From positions 7,768,501-7,832,500 of the forward strand of contig NZ_CP107942.1 of the NCBI RefSeq assembly GCF_036053395.1: a stretch of DNA of 64,000 nt. Direction: 5' to 3'. Both the position numbers and the translations under genes were made by a program. Below the pieces are notes generated by a model. It saw nothing but the letters and a program-made list of their open reading frames with translations. It searched no databases and had not been told where the DNA came from. The stretch comes from Actinoplanes sp. NBC_00393 (lineage in GTDB: Bacteria > Actinomycetota > Actinomycetes > Mycobacteriales > Micromonosporaceae). Positions within the stretch are counted from its first letter, which is position 1. Each line of letters begins with the position of its first letter. Positions 32,567 to 41,135 of the stretch are shown here, piece after piece.

Positions 32567-33732
32567 CGGGCCACCGCCGGTGAGCGACCCACCCGTACGC
32601 GGTTGAGCAGCGCTCCCGCGATCCGGTCCAGCGGCAGCACCTCGTCGGCCAGGCCCGCGCCCACGACGGCGCCGGGCATGCCCCAGACCACCGAGGTCGC
32701 CTCGTCCTGTGCCAGTACCTCGGCGCCCGAGTCTCGTAGCACTTTCGCACCACTCCGTCCGTCTTGTCCCATTCCAGTGAGCACGGCCGCGAAGGCCGAT
32801 CCGCCGTACAGCGCCGCTACGGAGCGGAACATCACGTCCACCGCCGGCCGGCACGAATTTTCCTGCGGTGCGCCGCTGAGCTGGGTCAACGTCGCTGTTC
32901 CCCGGCGCTGGAAGACCAGATGTCGGTCACCCGGGGCGATATAGACGGAGCCGGGCGCGAGCTCCATGCCCTCACCCGCCTCGACCACGCGTAGTGGCGT
33001 GCTGCGGTCCAGCCGTTCGGCGAACATCTTGGTGAAGACCGGCGGCATGTGCTGCGTGATCACGATCGGTACCGGCAAGTCCGCCGGAAGCCCCAGCAGC
33101 ACCTTGGTGAGCGCGTCCGGCCCACCGGTGGAGGATCCGATCGCCAGAATGTCGATCTTCCCGCCGCTGCTGCGGCGCGCCGCGGGCCGGACCGGCGCCG
33201 GACCGGTTGCCGGTGGCCGGCCGGGTGCGGCGGGCGGAGCACCCGGTCGCAGCGGTGCGCCGGGACGTGCCGCCGCGGGCGCCGGACGGGTGGGCGGTCC
33301 CGCCGGTCCGGCAGGTCCGGCCGGACGACGCCGGCCGCCCAGGGCCTGGATCTTCGGCACCAACTGCTCGCGTACCGCGGCGATCGACTGCTGCACCGAG
33401 CCGACGTTGCTCGGCTTGGTCACGTAGTCGGTCGCACCCGCGGAGAGCGCCTCCAGCGTGGCGGTCGCGCCGGAAGCGGAGAGGGTGCTGAACATGATCA
33501 CCGGAAGGTTCGCGTGCCGCTTGCGCAGCTCCCGTACCGCCTCGATGCCGTCCATCTGCGGCATCTCGATGTCCATCGTCACGACATCGGGCTTGAGCTG
33601 ATCGATCTTCGCCTGCGCGAGCAGGCCGTTCGCGGCCGTACCGACGACCTGAATGCCCGGAGCTTCCCCGAGAGCATCGACGATCAGCCGACGGACCACT
33701 ACGGAATCGTCGACGACGAGGACCGAGATCAT
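32563..33732 (-). CDS. cheB: Chemotaxis methylesterase/glutamine deamidase CheB
   Basis: This 389-residue protein has a receiver domain (VLVVDDSVVVRRLI, Asp54 in VTMDIEMPQMDG, K in DYVTKPSN). A Pro/Ala/Arg-rich linker (about 140-185) leads to a methylesterase domain with the active-site Ser in IGSSTGGPDAL, His in TQHMPP and Asp in LTGMGQDG. All catalytic residues are present. The linker is longer than usual. It opposes CheR in adaptation. It starts at 33732, 13 bases after the unknown che-operon gene. Confidence 0.96.
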   Translation of the reverse strand: MISVLVVDDSVVVRRLIVDALGEAPGIQVVGTAANGLLAQAKIDQLKPDVVTMDIEMPQMDGIEAVRELRKRHANLPVIMFSTLSASGATATLEALSAGATDYVTKPSNVGSVQQSIAAVREQLVPKIQALGGRRRPAGPAGPAGPPTRPAPAAARPGAPLRPGAPPAAPGRPPATGPAPVRPAARRSSGGKIDILAIGSSTGGPDALTKVLLGLPADLPVPIVITQHMPPVFTKMFAERLDRSTPLRVVEAGEGMELAPGSVYIAPGDRHLVFQRRGTATLTQLSGAPQENSCRPAVDVMFRSVAALYGGSAFAAVLTGMGQDGRSGAKVLRDSGAEVLAQDEATSVVWGMPGAVVGAGLADEVLPLDRIAGALLNRVRVGRSPAVAR

Positions 33733-33745
33733 TCGACCACTCCCT

Positions 33746-34618
33746 TCAACCGAGCCAGGCCGGGCCGAGCGCCGCGACCACCGGCGCGAGCAGCCGGTGA
33801 GCCGTGGCGGTGTCCAGCAGATCGCGTACGACCAGCGCCTGAACGGCGCCGCTGAGCATGTTCCAGACGCCACCGGCCCGGTCGGCCAACGGAATTCCGG
33901 CCGAGTCCACCGCTTGGACCAGCAGCATCTGCGCGGCCGCCGCGGTACGGACCCGGTCCGAGAGGTACGCCGCCCAGGACGCCGAGTGCACGGCAGGCGA
34001 CCATCCCGCGGTGTTGCGGCGGGCGTCGTCGGCGGAGGAGCTCACCCGCTGGCGGTCCTCCGGTCGCAACGTGCGCAGCCGGTCGAGCAGAGCGGAGACC
34101 GTGTAGTGGTGCGGGCCGAGGTCGATCGGCGCCCCGGCCGGCAGCTTGCGTACCGCTGACACCCAGCCGGCGCCGAGCCGGCGGCGGGTCTCCTCGTCCA
34201 GCACTTCCCGCAGGTAGCTGGCGACCGCGGCGTCGCACAGCAGCGCCGTGGCGGCCGCCGCCTCCTCGCTCTGCCGGGCGGCCCGGCCGGAGCCCTGCCA
34301 GGTCCACGACATCACGTCGTAGCGCAGGCAGGTCAGCAGCGAGTCGACCGAACCGATCGGCGCCCGCTCGACCAGGGCCAGGTTGCCGGCCGGATCGTCC
34401 TTCGACATGCCCTTGAGGGACGGCATCCGCCGGGCGGCGCTTTCCACCTCCACCCAGAGCAGAGCCCGGGCGCCCTCGTCGGGCAGCCGTTCGGCGAGCA
34501 CCGGCAGATCCCCGCTCTGCAGGCGCAGGGCGCGCAGCAGTACCTCGGCCGCGGCCGGCCCGCCTTCCAGGCGGGTCAGATCGAAGCCCAGCACGGGGGC
34601 GCTGACCAGGCTGTACAT
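33746..34618 (-). CDS. Unrecognised 290-residue protein inside the che operon
   Basis: I do not recognise this protein. It is soluble, with no signal or transmembrane segment. It is Ala/Leu/Arg-rich and appears mostly helical, with features such as GFDLTRLEGGPAAAEVLLRAL, LLWVEVESAARRMPSLKGM and RYDVMSWTWQGSGRA. The ATG shares one base with the cheW stop (TGATG) and cheB follows 13 bases later, so it is co-translated with core signalling proteins. A role in receptor-array assembly or in CheA/CheW control is possible, but only from context. Confidence 0.75.
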   Translation of the reverse strand: MYSLVSAPVLGFDLTRLEGGPAAAEVLLRALRLQSGDLPVLAERLPDEGARALLWVEVESAARRMPSLKGMSKDDPAGNLALVERAPIGSVDSLLTCLRYDVMSWTWQGSGRAARQSEEAAAATALLCDAAVASYLREVLDEETRRRLGAGWVSAVRKLPAGAPIDLGPHHYTVSALLDRLRTLRPEDRQRVSSSADDARRNTAGWSPAVHSASWAAYLSDRVRTAAAAQMLLVQAVDSAGIPLADRAGGVWNMLSGAVQALVVRDLLDTATAHRLLAPVVAALGPAWLG

Positions 34619-35055
34619 CAGTTCGTGGCGCGGTACGTGTCGACGGCCTGATTGACGTCGAGAGCCAGCATCAACCGCCCGTCCAGCTTGAACGTGCCCA
34701 CCACCAGCTCCCGGGTGGGCCCGCTCAACGTGTCCGGCGGTGGCTCGAACGTCTCGTCGTCGAGATCCACGACCTCGCCGATCTTGTCCACCAGCAGGCT
34801 CACCGGCTCGCCGTCACCGCGCAGGATGACGTTCATGACCGGGCCCTGCAGCGCCTGCCGGGCCAGCCCGAGCTGCACCCGCAGGTCGACCGCGGCGATC
34901 ACCTGACCGCGCAGGTTGAACAGGCCACCGACGGCCGGCGGGGCGAGCGGCACCGGGGTGTACTCGTTGTACGAGAGCACCTCCTGCACGGTGTGCACCT
35001 CGACCCCGAAGAGCTGGCCGTCCACCTCGAAGGTGGCGAACTGACGACTCGCCAT
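34618..35055 (-). CDS. cheW: Chemotaxis coupling protein CheW
   Basis: This 145-residue protein has a single CheW domain: RQFATFEVDGQLFGVEVHTVQEVLSYNEYTPVPLAPPAVGGLFNLRGQVIAAVDLR is present in order, then LLVDKIGEVVDLDDETFEPPP. It links CheA to chemoreceptors. It starts one base after the cheA stop, with the unknown gene coupled to its 3' end. Confidence 0.95.
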   Translation of the reverse strand: MASRQFATFEVDGQLFGVEVHTVQEVLSYNEYTPVPLAPPAVGGLFNLRGQVIAAVDLRVQLGLARQALQGPVMNVILRGDGEPVSLLVDKIGEVVDLDDETFEPPPDTLSGPTRELVVGTFKLDGRLMLALDVNQAVDTYRATN

Positions 35056-35056
35056 C

Positions 35057-37420
35057 TCAGGCCTCCACCAGCATCTCGTCCGCCGCGTCGGTGTAGAAGT
35101 TCGGGTCGGCGGCGAGGATCGCCCGGCGTACGTCGAGCAGTTCGGTCACGCGTTGCTGGATGACCGCGGTGCCGACCAGACCGTCCTCCTCGGCGTCGCG
35201 GCGGGCGGTGGTCTCGTTCTCGGCGATGTCCACGATCCGGTCCACCACCAGCGCGACGCTGCGGCCGCCCTCGCTGTAGACCACCACCGAAACGGTGTCG
35301 CCCTCGAGCTCTTCGCCATACGCCCCGAGCAGGTGTGACAGCCGCACCAGCGGAAGGATCTGGCCGCGGTACTGCACCACCTCGCGGGAACCCGCGTGCT
35401 CGATGCGGTCCCGCGGGAACTCCTCGAGCCGCGTGACGGTGTCCAACGGGATCGCCACCCGGCGCTCCCCGACCGCGGTGACCAGCAGGCGCTGGATCCC
35501 GCCTCCGCCGGAGGCCTTCGAGTTCGCGACGACGTTCTCGCGTTCCGAGTCGACGGCCAGGTGCGAACGCCGGGCCAGAGACGATACGTCCAGGATCAGG
35601 CCCACCTTGCCGTCGCCGAGGATCGTGGCGCCGGCGTACAGGCCGATGTCCTTGAACCGGGTGTTCAGGGCCTTGACCACGACCTCTTCGGTGTTCAGGA
35701 CCCGGTCCACCACCATGCCGAACCGCCGGCCGTCGGCCTGCAGCACCATGATGTAGACGCCCTGATCACCGCCGACCTCGAGGCCGAGGGCCCGGTCGAG
35801 GCGGACCAGCGGGAGCAGCTTGCCGCGCAGCCGGTAGACCGGCGCCCCGGACGCATATTCGATCTTGGTGGTGTTGCCGTCGATGAAGACCAGCTCGAGC
35901 ACCGCCACCTGGGGTACGACGTAACGCTGATCGCCGCAGTCGACGGTGAGCGCCTGGATGATCGCCAGGGTCAGCGGGATGGTGAGCCGCCAGACCGTAC
36001 CCTCGCCCGGGGTTGAATCGACGCTGACCGCGCCACCGATGTTCTCGATGTTGGTCTTCACCACGTCCATGCCGACGCCGCGGCCGGAGACGTTCGTGAC
36101 CTTCGCCGCGGTGGAGAAACCGGGCTGGAAGACCATCGCCATGATGTCGCGCTTGTCCATGTTCGGGATCTGCTCCGGCCGGAGCAGCCCATTCTCGACC
36201 GCCTTCTGCGCGATCCGCTCGACGTTCAGGCCGGCGCCGTCGTCGGCGACCTCGACCGCCACGTGCCCACCCTCGTGGTACGCGCGAAGCGTGAGCGTGC
36301 CTTCCGAGCCCTTGCCCGAGGCGATCCGGCGCTCCGGGTCCTCGATGCCGTGGTCGACCGCGTTCCGCACCAGGTGGGTGAGCGGGTCCTTGACCGCCTC
36401 CAGCAGGCTCCGGTCGAGCTCGGTCTCCTTGCCCTCCATGACCAGCTGGACCTGCTTGCCGAGCGAGTTGCTCAGGTCCCGGACGACTCGGGGCAGCTTC
36501 GACCAGATGTGCTCGATGGGCTGCATCCGGGTCTTCATGATGCCCTCTTGCAGCTCGCTGGTGATCATGCCGAGCCGCTGGGCGCTGCGGACCAGACCGG
36601 AGTCACCGATCTCCATCACGCCGCGGACCAGCTGGTTCCGGGCCAGCACCAGCTCGCCGACCATGTTCATCAGGGTGTCCAGCAGGTCGACGTCGACCCG
36701 GATCGCGCTGTCCGCGATGCTCCGCTTCGGAGCCTGGGACTGCAGCGCCTCGTTCACCGCGGCGGGCTGAGCCTTGCCCTCCTCGAGCAGGATCGTGCCG
36801 AGTTTGCGCTCGTCACCCTCGATCTGCTGCTGAAGCGCCGAGCTGACGTCGGCGGGCTGGGCCGCGCCGGCGTCCACCAGGATCTGGCCGAGCGGCTGGC
36901 GCTGCTCGGCGACCGGCTCGGGCGCCGGGCGTGCCGACGGCGTTTCGTCGAGCTGCACCGGGGCTTCCGCGTCGGCCTCGGCCTCGGCAGCCGGCGCAGC
37001 CGCGGCCGGAGCAGCCGCCGGAGCGGCCGCGGCCGGCGCGTTCATCTGCGCATTGATCTTGACGATCATGCTGTCGATGTCGACTTCGGCCTCGGACCCG
37101 TTCTCCTCGATCGAGGAGAGGATGGACCGCACGCCGTCGATGCAGACCAGCAACACGGTGATGGTCTCCGGGGTGACCGGCTGAACGCCGTCCCGAAGCC
37201 GGGACAGGAGCGACTCACCGGCGTGGGCGAGCTTCTCCAGGCGGCTGAACGCCAGGAACCCGCTGGTGCCCTTGATCGTGTGGATCGCCCGGAAGATACG
37301 GGAGATCAGGTCACGCGAGTCCGGTTCCTGCTCGAGGCTCACGAGGTCCCGGTCGATCTGGTCCAGGTTCTCGTGGCTCTCCATCAGGAATTCGCCGACG
37401 ATCTCGCCAAGGTCTTCCAC
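35057..37420 (-). CDS. cheA: Chemotaxis histidine kinase CheA with unusual linker and two CheW-like domains
   Basis: This 787-residue protein has an HPt domain with phospho-acceptor His47 in IFRAIHTIKGTSGF. An Ala-rich linker (about 128-150) leads to two similar short repeats at about 177-199 (LGQILVDAGAAQPADVSSAL) and 207-228 (LGTILLEEGKAQPAAVNEAL) where a CheY-binding P2 domain usually lies. Dimerisation and HATPase_c domains follow (HLVRNAVDHGIEDPERR, EVADDGAGLN, FSTAAKVTNVSGRGVGMDVV). Two CheW-like domains end the protein; the second starts at IQRLLVTAVGERRVAIPLD. The start is a GTG. It is the first che gene, 65 bases after the response-regulator gene. Confidence 0.95.
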   Translation of the reverse strand: MEDLGEIVGEFLMESHENLDQIDRDLVSLEQEPDSRDLISRIFRAIHTIKGTSGFLAFSRLEKLAHAGESLLSRLRDGVQPVTPETITVLLVCIDGVRSILSSIEENGSEAEVDIDSMIVKINAQMNAPAAAAPAAAPAAAAPAAEAEADAEAPVQLDETPSARPAPEPVAEQRQPLGQILVDAGAAQPADVSSALQQQIEGDERKLGTILLEEGKAQPAAVNEALQSQAPKRSIADSAIRVDVDLLDTLMNMVGELVLARNQLVRGVMEIGDSGLVRSAQRLGMITSELQEGIMKTRMQPIEHIWSKLPRVVRDLSNSLGKQVQLVMEGKETELDRSLLEAVKDPLTHLVRNAVDHGIEDPERRIASGKGSEGTLTLRAYHEGGHVAVEVADDGAGLNVERIAQKAVENGLLRPEQIPNMDKRDIMAMVFQPGFSTAAKVTNVSGRGVGMDVVKTNIENIGGAVSVDSTPGEGTVWRLTIPLTLAIIQALTVDCGDQRYVVPQVAVLELVFIDGNTTKIEYASGAPVYRLRGKLLPLVRLDRALGLEVGGDQGVYIMVLQADGRRFGMVVDRVLNTEEVVVKALNTRFKDIGLYAGATILGDGKVGLILDVSSLARRSHLAVDSERENVVANSKASGGGGIQRLLVTAVGERRVAIPLDTVTRLEEFPRDRIEHAGSREVVQYRGQILPLVRLSHLLGAYGEELEGDTVSVVVYSEGGRSVALVVDRIVDIAENETTARRDAEEDGLVGTAVIQQRVTELLDVRRAILAADPNFYTDAADEMLVEA

Positions 37421-37485
37421 GACTTACTACCTCCTGCTCGGCTTCACAGCCCTCATCGACTCGAGCGGACGCAAAATGAGGAGAC

Positions 37486-38184
37486 TCAGGCTTCTCCACC
37501 TGGACGCCGGTATCGGTATCCGAATCCACGCACCGACTCGATGGGCGACTCGTCCGGATCCGACCATCCGAGCTTGCGGCGCAGCCGCAGCACCGCGAAC
37601 TTCACCCGCTCCTGACCGATGCCGGTGGGGTCGTCCCAGGCCTGGGTCAGCAACTGGTTCGGGCTGAGCACCGCGCCGGCGTGCCGGACCAGCGCGTTGA
37701 GAAGGCGGAACTCGGTCGGGGTGAGCCGCTTCTCGTCGCCCTTGACGTACACCCGGCGCTTGGTCGGGTCGAGGTGGACGAGCCCGTCGTCGTAGACCTG
37801 GCTCGCCCAGCTGTTCTGCCCGCTGGAGGAGCGACGCAGCAGCGCCTCCACCCGGGCCAGCAGTTCGTTGTTGGCGAACGGCTTGGTCAGGTAGTCGTCG
37901 GCGCCGCCGCGCAGGCCGCGCACCTTCTCGGCTTCCTGGCCGTGCGCGGTGAGCACCAGCACCGGTACGTCCGACACGTCCCGAAGCCGTTCGAGCACCT
38001 GCCATCCGTCCATCTCCGGCAGGCCGACGTCGAGCACCACCAGATCGGGATGTTCGGCGTACGCCTCCTTCAGGCCGGCCCGGCCGTCGGCGGCGTGTGC
38101 CACCTCGTATCCGGCCCGGCTGAACAGCAACCGGAGAGCGAGTGCGATGTCGGGGTCGTCCTCGACCACGAGAAGGCGACTCAT
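37486..38184 (-). CDS. OmpR/PhoB-family response regulator upstream of cheA
   Basis: This 232-residue protein has a receiver domain (LLVVEDDPDIALALRLLFS, Asp52 in VVLDVGLPEMDG, Thr in VLTAHG, K in YLTKPFANNE) and a winged-helix DNA-binding domain (LTPTEFRLLNALVRHAGAVL, VKFAVLRLRRKLG, SVRGFGYRYR). It acts as a transcription regulator. No histidine kinase gene adjoins it, so its partner is elsewhere. Being just before cheA and on the same strand, it may be the first gene of the che operon or its regulator. I chose the ATG at 38184; the upstream open frame has no conserved sequence. Confidence 0.92.
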   Translation of the reverse strand: MSRLLVVEDDPDIALALRLLFSRAGYEVAHAADGRAGLKEAYAEHPDLVVLDVGLPEMDGWQVLERLRDVSDVPVLVLTAHGQEAEKVRGLRGGADDYLTKPFANNELLARVEALLRRSSSGQNSWASQVYDDGLVHLDPTKRRVYVKGDEKRLTPTEFRLLNALVRHAGAVLSPNQLLTQAWDDPTGIGQERVKFAVLRLRRKLGWSDPDESPIESVRGFGYRYRRPGGEA

Positions 38185-38576
38185 CGTTTGCTCACCCTGC
38201 CCCCAACCCGCACTCGCGCCCGTACGGGCACGGCCGAACTCCGGCGGCACGGGTGTGCTCCGGTTATCGGCGTCTTGCCTGGCACCGTCCGCGCGACCGC
38301 GAACGGAGGAAATTCAAAGGCGCAAAAACACCATAGCGTGATGTCATCGCCTATTTACGGACAGTGACAGTTTAGCGGCCAACGCCCGGAACAAGAGGCG
38401 GTCGCGAGTTTCCGGCCAAGCCGGTGGAATGGCCGCCCGGCCGGGCCATCCCCTCAGCGTGACATCTCGAGTACGGCTTTTCGTCCTTTCCGCGAAAGAT
38501 GTGACACGCCGCGAGGTACGGGGTGCGATATGCGTGTCGGACGATTCCCGTCCGTTCTCCGACCCGGGAGGCATAC
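38185..38576. other. Divergent intergenic region between the response regulator and the CAP-protein gene
   Basis: These 392 bases must hold promoters for both directions. A more A/T-rich patch lies around 38,310-38,375, where housekeeping-type -10 elements would be expected. I see no CTCA-N16-GCCGAA element and no hairpin. Confidence 0.5.
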
Positions 38577-39152
38577 GTGTTCGACCTGGTGGTACGACGT
38601 GTCGCCATGCTCGCGGCGACGCCGGTCCTGTTCGTCCTGGCCGCCCCGGCGGTGGCTCACGGCCCGATCGTCCCGCCCCGGCCCTCTCTCGTACCGCCAC
38701 CGGACGCCGCACCCCGCATCCCGGCGACAGTGCCCACGCCCGAAGCGACCTCGGTGGCCCGGCAGCGGGCCCACTCGATGATGGTCCAGGTGGCACGCCT
38801 GACCAACCAGGAACGTCAGGCGGCCGGCTGTCCCGCGCTCTCGACCGACCGCGAGCTGATCACCGCGTCGCTGCGGCAGAGCTGGTACATGGCCCGGACC
38901 CGGCTGTTCAGCCATGTCTGGCGGGACGGCTCGGACTTCGTCAGCCGCAGCCGGGCCGCGGGCTACCGGCAGCCCGCCGGGGAGAACATCGCCTGGGGCT
39001 ACCGCAGCGCGACCGACGTGGTCGACGCGTGGATGAAGAGCCCGGGCCACCGGGCCAACATCCTCAACTGCGGTGCGAAATCCATCGGTACGGGTGTCGC
39101 GTACTCGGCCGACGGCACGCCGTACTACACCCAGGTGTTCGGGTGGGAGTAG
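38577..39152 (+). CDS. Secreted CAP/SCP-domain protein
   Basis: This 191-residue protein has a signal peptide (FDLVVRRVAMLAATPVLFVLAAPAVA, cleavage probably after AVA), a Pro-rich linker and a CAP domain: VARLTNQERQAAGCPALSTDREL, FSHVW, GENIAWGYRSATDVVDAWMKSPGHRANILN and YYTQVFG. The CAP His/Glu residues are present. The GTG at 38577 is chosen since GGGAGG precedes it by five bases; the frame is open upstream without signal-like sequence. The role of bacterial CAP proteins is not well established. Its stop abuts the convergent murB stop. Confidence 0.88.
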   Translation: MFDLVVRRVAMLAATPVLFVLAAPAVAHGPIVPPRPSLVPPPDAAPRIPATVPTPEATSVARQRAHSMMVQVARLTNQERQAAGCPALSTDRELITASLRQSWYMARTRLFSHVWRDGSDFVSRSRAAGYRQPAGENIAWGYRSATDVVDAWMKSPGHRANILNCGAKSIGTGVAYSADGTPYYTQVFGWE

Positions 39153-40226
39153 TCAGAGGGCGCAGTTGATCAGCACCGGCTCCGGGTGCAGCTCGACGCC
39201 GAACCGGTCCCGGACCCCGTCCCGGATGGTCCGCGCCAGGTCGAGCAGCGCCCCGGTGGTGCCGGCGCCCCGGTTGGTCAGGGCCAGCGTGTGCTTGCTG
39301 GAGATGGCCACCCCGGCGCCGGCGAAGCCCTTCGGGAAACCGGCCTGCTCGATCAGCCAGGCGGCCGGGATCTTCACGGTGCCGTCCGCCGCCGGCCAGT
39401 GCGGCATCTCGCCGAGCGTCGCGAAGAACTCGGCGGAGACCACCGGGTTGGTGAAGAACGACCCGACCGACCAGGTGTCCCGGTCCTCCGGGTCGAGCAC
39501 CATGCCCTTGCCCGCGCGCAGTTTCAGCACGGTGTCCCGGGCCTGCTGCAGCGGCACCCGGTCACCGGCCGAGGCGCCCAGGTCACGAGCCAGTTCCGCG
39601 TACCGGATCGGGGCGGAGTCAGGGGACTTCGCCAGCCGGAATTCGACGGACAGGACCAGGTGCCGGTCGCTGTGCTTGAACACGCTGGACCGGTAGCCGA
39701 AGCCGCACTCCGCCGGGGACATCGTGCGCACCTCGTCGTCGACCCGGTCGTACGCCGAGACCGCCTCGATGGTGTGCGCGACCTCCTGCCCGTACGCCCC
39801 CACGTTCTGGATCGGGGTGGCGCCGGCCGATCCGGGGATGCCGGACAGGCACTCGAGTCCGGACCATCCGCTCGTCACCGCGTACTGAACGAAGTCGTCC
39901 CAGGGCTCCCCCGCTGCCACCCGGACCAGCACGCTCGCCGCGTCCTCGGCGACCACCTCGATCCCGCGGGTGCGCAGCAGCAGCACCTCGCCGGCGAAGC
40001 CGGCATCGCCGACCACGACGTTGCTCCCGCCGGCCAGAATCAGCACCGGACGGCCCTGAGCCGAGGCGTTACGTACGGCAGTGACCGCTTCATCCGCATG
40101 TACCGCCGTGGTCACCGTGCCGGCCGGCCCGCCGAGGCGTAGCGTCGTGTACGCCGCCAAGGAGTCGTCCGGAGCCGGGGGTGTGTCAGTCAGATGATCG
40201 GCGAATGCGTCGGGCACGACGTTCAC
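39153..40226 (-). CDS. murB: UDP-N-acetylmuramate dehydrogenase MurB
   Basis: This 357-residue FAD enzyme reduces UDP-GlcNAc-enolpyruvate to UDP-MurNAc in peptidoglycan synthesis. Signatures are TTLRLGGPAG, LILAGGSNVVVGDAGF, GLECLSGIPGSAGATPIQNVGAYGQEV, FGYRSSVFK, GSFFTNPVVS and AAWLIEQAGFPKGFAGAGVAISSKHTLALTN. Start either GTG at 40226 or, with better ribosome-site spacing (AGGG eight bases upstream), GTG at 40217. It is convergent with the CAP gene. Confidence 0.96.
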   Translation of the reverse strand: MNVVPDAFADHLTDTPPAPDDSLAAYTTLRLGGPAGTVTTAVHADEAVTAVRNASAQGRPVLILAGGSNVVVGDAGFAGEVLLLRTRGIEVVAEDAASVLVRVAAGEPWDDFVQYAVTSGWSGLECLSGIPGSAGATPIQNVGAYGQEVAHTIEAVSAYDRVDDEVRTMSPAECGFGYRSSVFKHSDRHLVLSVEFRLAKSPDSAPIRYAELARDLGASAGDRVPLQQARDTVLKLRAGKGMVLDPEDRDTWSVGSFFTNPVVSAEFFATLGEMPHWPAADGTVKIPAAWLIEQAGFPKGFAGAGVAISSKHTLALTNRGAGTTGALLDLARTIRDGVRDRFGVELHPEPVLINCAL

Positions 40227-40285
40227 CCTAAGCTCACAGTGGAACGGGCTTCACCGGCGGTCCGGCCGAGCGGGAGACAGGTGCG

Positions 40286-41047
40286 ATGAACAGGTTGCAC
40301 GCGACGAAGGACTTCTGGCTGGCAGCGCTGCGCGCGGACGGGCCGGCCCTGTGGGATGCCGTCGCCGAGACCGGCCCGGAGGCGGCGGTGCCCGCCGGCC
40401 CGGACCGGACCGTTGCCGACCTCGCGCACCACCTGACCGATCTGCTGCGCTGGGTCCGCGCCACCGTCGCCCGCGGTGTCACCGACCGGCCACCGGTGCC
40501 GGAGGAGCCGCAGAGCCGCCCCGAGTGGTCCGAGTCGCTCGACCAGCTGCGCCGGGAGCTGACCGGCACGATCGAGACGCTGGAGGCGCTCGACCCGGAC
40601 TTCCCGGCGTGGAACTGGGCGCCGCAGCCGAAACGCGCCGTCTTCTGGCACCGCCGGGTCGCCCACGAGATCTCGGTGCACCGCTGGGATGCCGAGTCCG
40701 CCGCCGGCCGGGCCACCCCGATCGAGACGAAACTGGCTGCCGACGGGGTCGGCGAGGTGCTGGACACCTGGCTGCCGGCCGGCCGCCGGTCCGGCCCGAC
40801 CGATCTGCACGGCGTGGTCCACCTGGTCGCCACCGACGCCGCTCACGAGTGGTTCGTCCGGTTGCGCGGCGCCGGCATCGCGCTGCTGGACACCGGCACG
40901 ATTCTCGACAGCGACGACCATCACGCCCGCGCGAAGGCCACCGGCACCGCGAGCGACCTCCAATTGGCCCTGATGGGCCGAAAACGCCCCGATCAACTCG
41001 CGCTCACCGGTGACCCCCGCCTCATTCAGGCTCTGCGGGCTGGTTGA
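40286..41047 (+). CDS. Maleylpyruvate isomerase-type, mycothiol-dependent family protein
   Basis: This 253-residue protein of the DinB-like MDMPI superfamily has an N-terminal four-helix metal-binding domain with VADLAHHLTDLLRWVRA and FWHRRVAHEISVHRWDAE, whose histidines form the metal site. A small C-terminal alpha-beta domain follows (HGVVHLVATDAAHEWFVRL). Members use mycothiol, an actinobacterial thiol, as cofactor or act in detoxification; the substrate is unknown. It is a monocistronic gene between murB (divergent) and the glucosidase operator. Confidence 0.85.
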   Translation: MNRLHATKDFWLAALRADGPALWDAVAETGPEAAVPAGPDRTVADLAHHLTDLLRWVRATVARGVTDRPPVPEEPQSRPEWSESLDQLRRELTGTIETLEALDPDFPAWNWAPQPKRAVFWHRRVAHEISVHRWDAESAAGRATPIETKLAADGVGEVLDTWLPAGRRSGPTDLHGVVHLVATDAAHEWFVRLRGAGIALLDTGTILDSDDHHARAKATGTASDLQLALMGRKRPDQLALTGDPRLIQALRAG

Positions 41048-41090
41048 TCTTGACGGGGTGGCGTTGTTTCACCGCTGCAAACGACTAAGA

Positions 41091-41107
41091 TGAACCGGTT
41101 AAGTTCA
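41091..41107. promoter_or_regulatory. LacI-type operator upstream of the beta-glucosidase gene
   Basis: TGAACCGGTTAAGTTCA contains the self-complementary core AACCGGTT and the outer arms TGAAC / GTTCA. A central CG within such a palindrome is typical of LacI-family sites. It lies 28 bases before the glucosidase ATG, and the LacI regulator is the next gene. Confidence 0.6.
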
Positions 41108-41135
41108 CCTGATCAAGAGCAGGAAGCGGTGAATA

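Noticed and set aside
38185..38576. Sigma-28-type promoter for the che operon
   Set aside because: No CTCA-N15/17-GCCGA combination in the correct orientation was found before the regulator or cheA.
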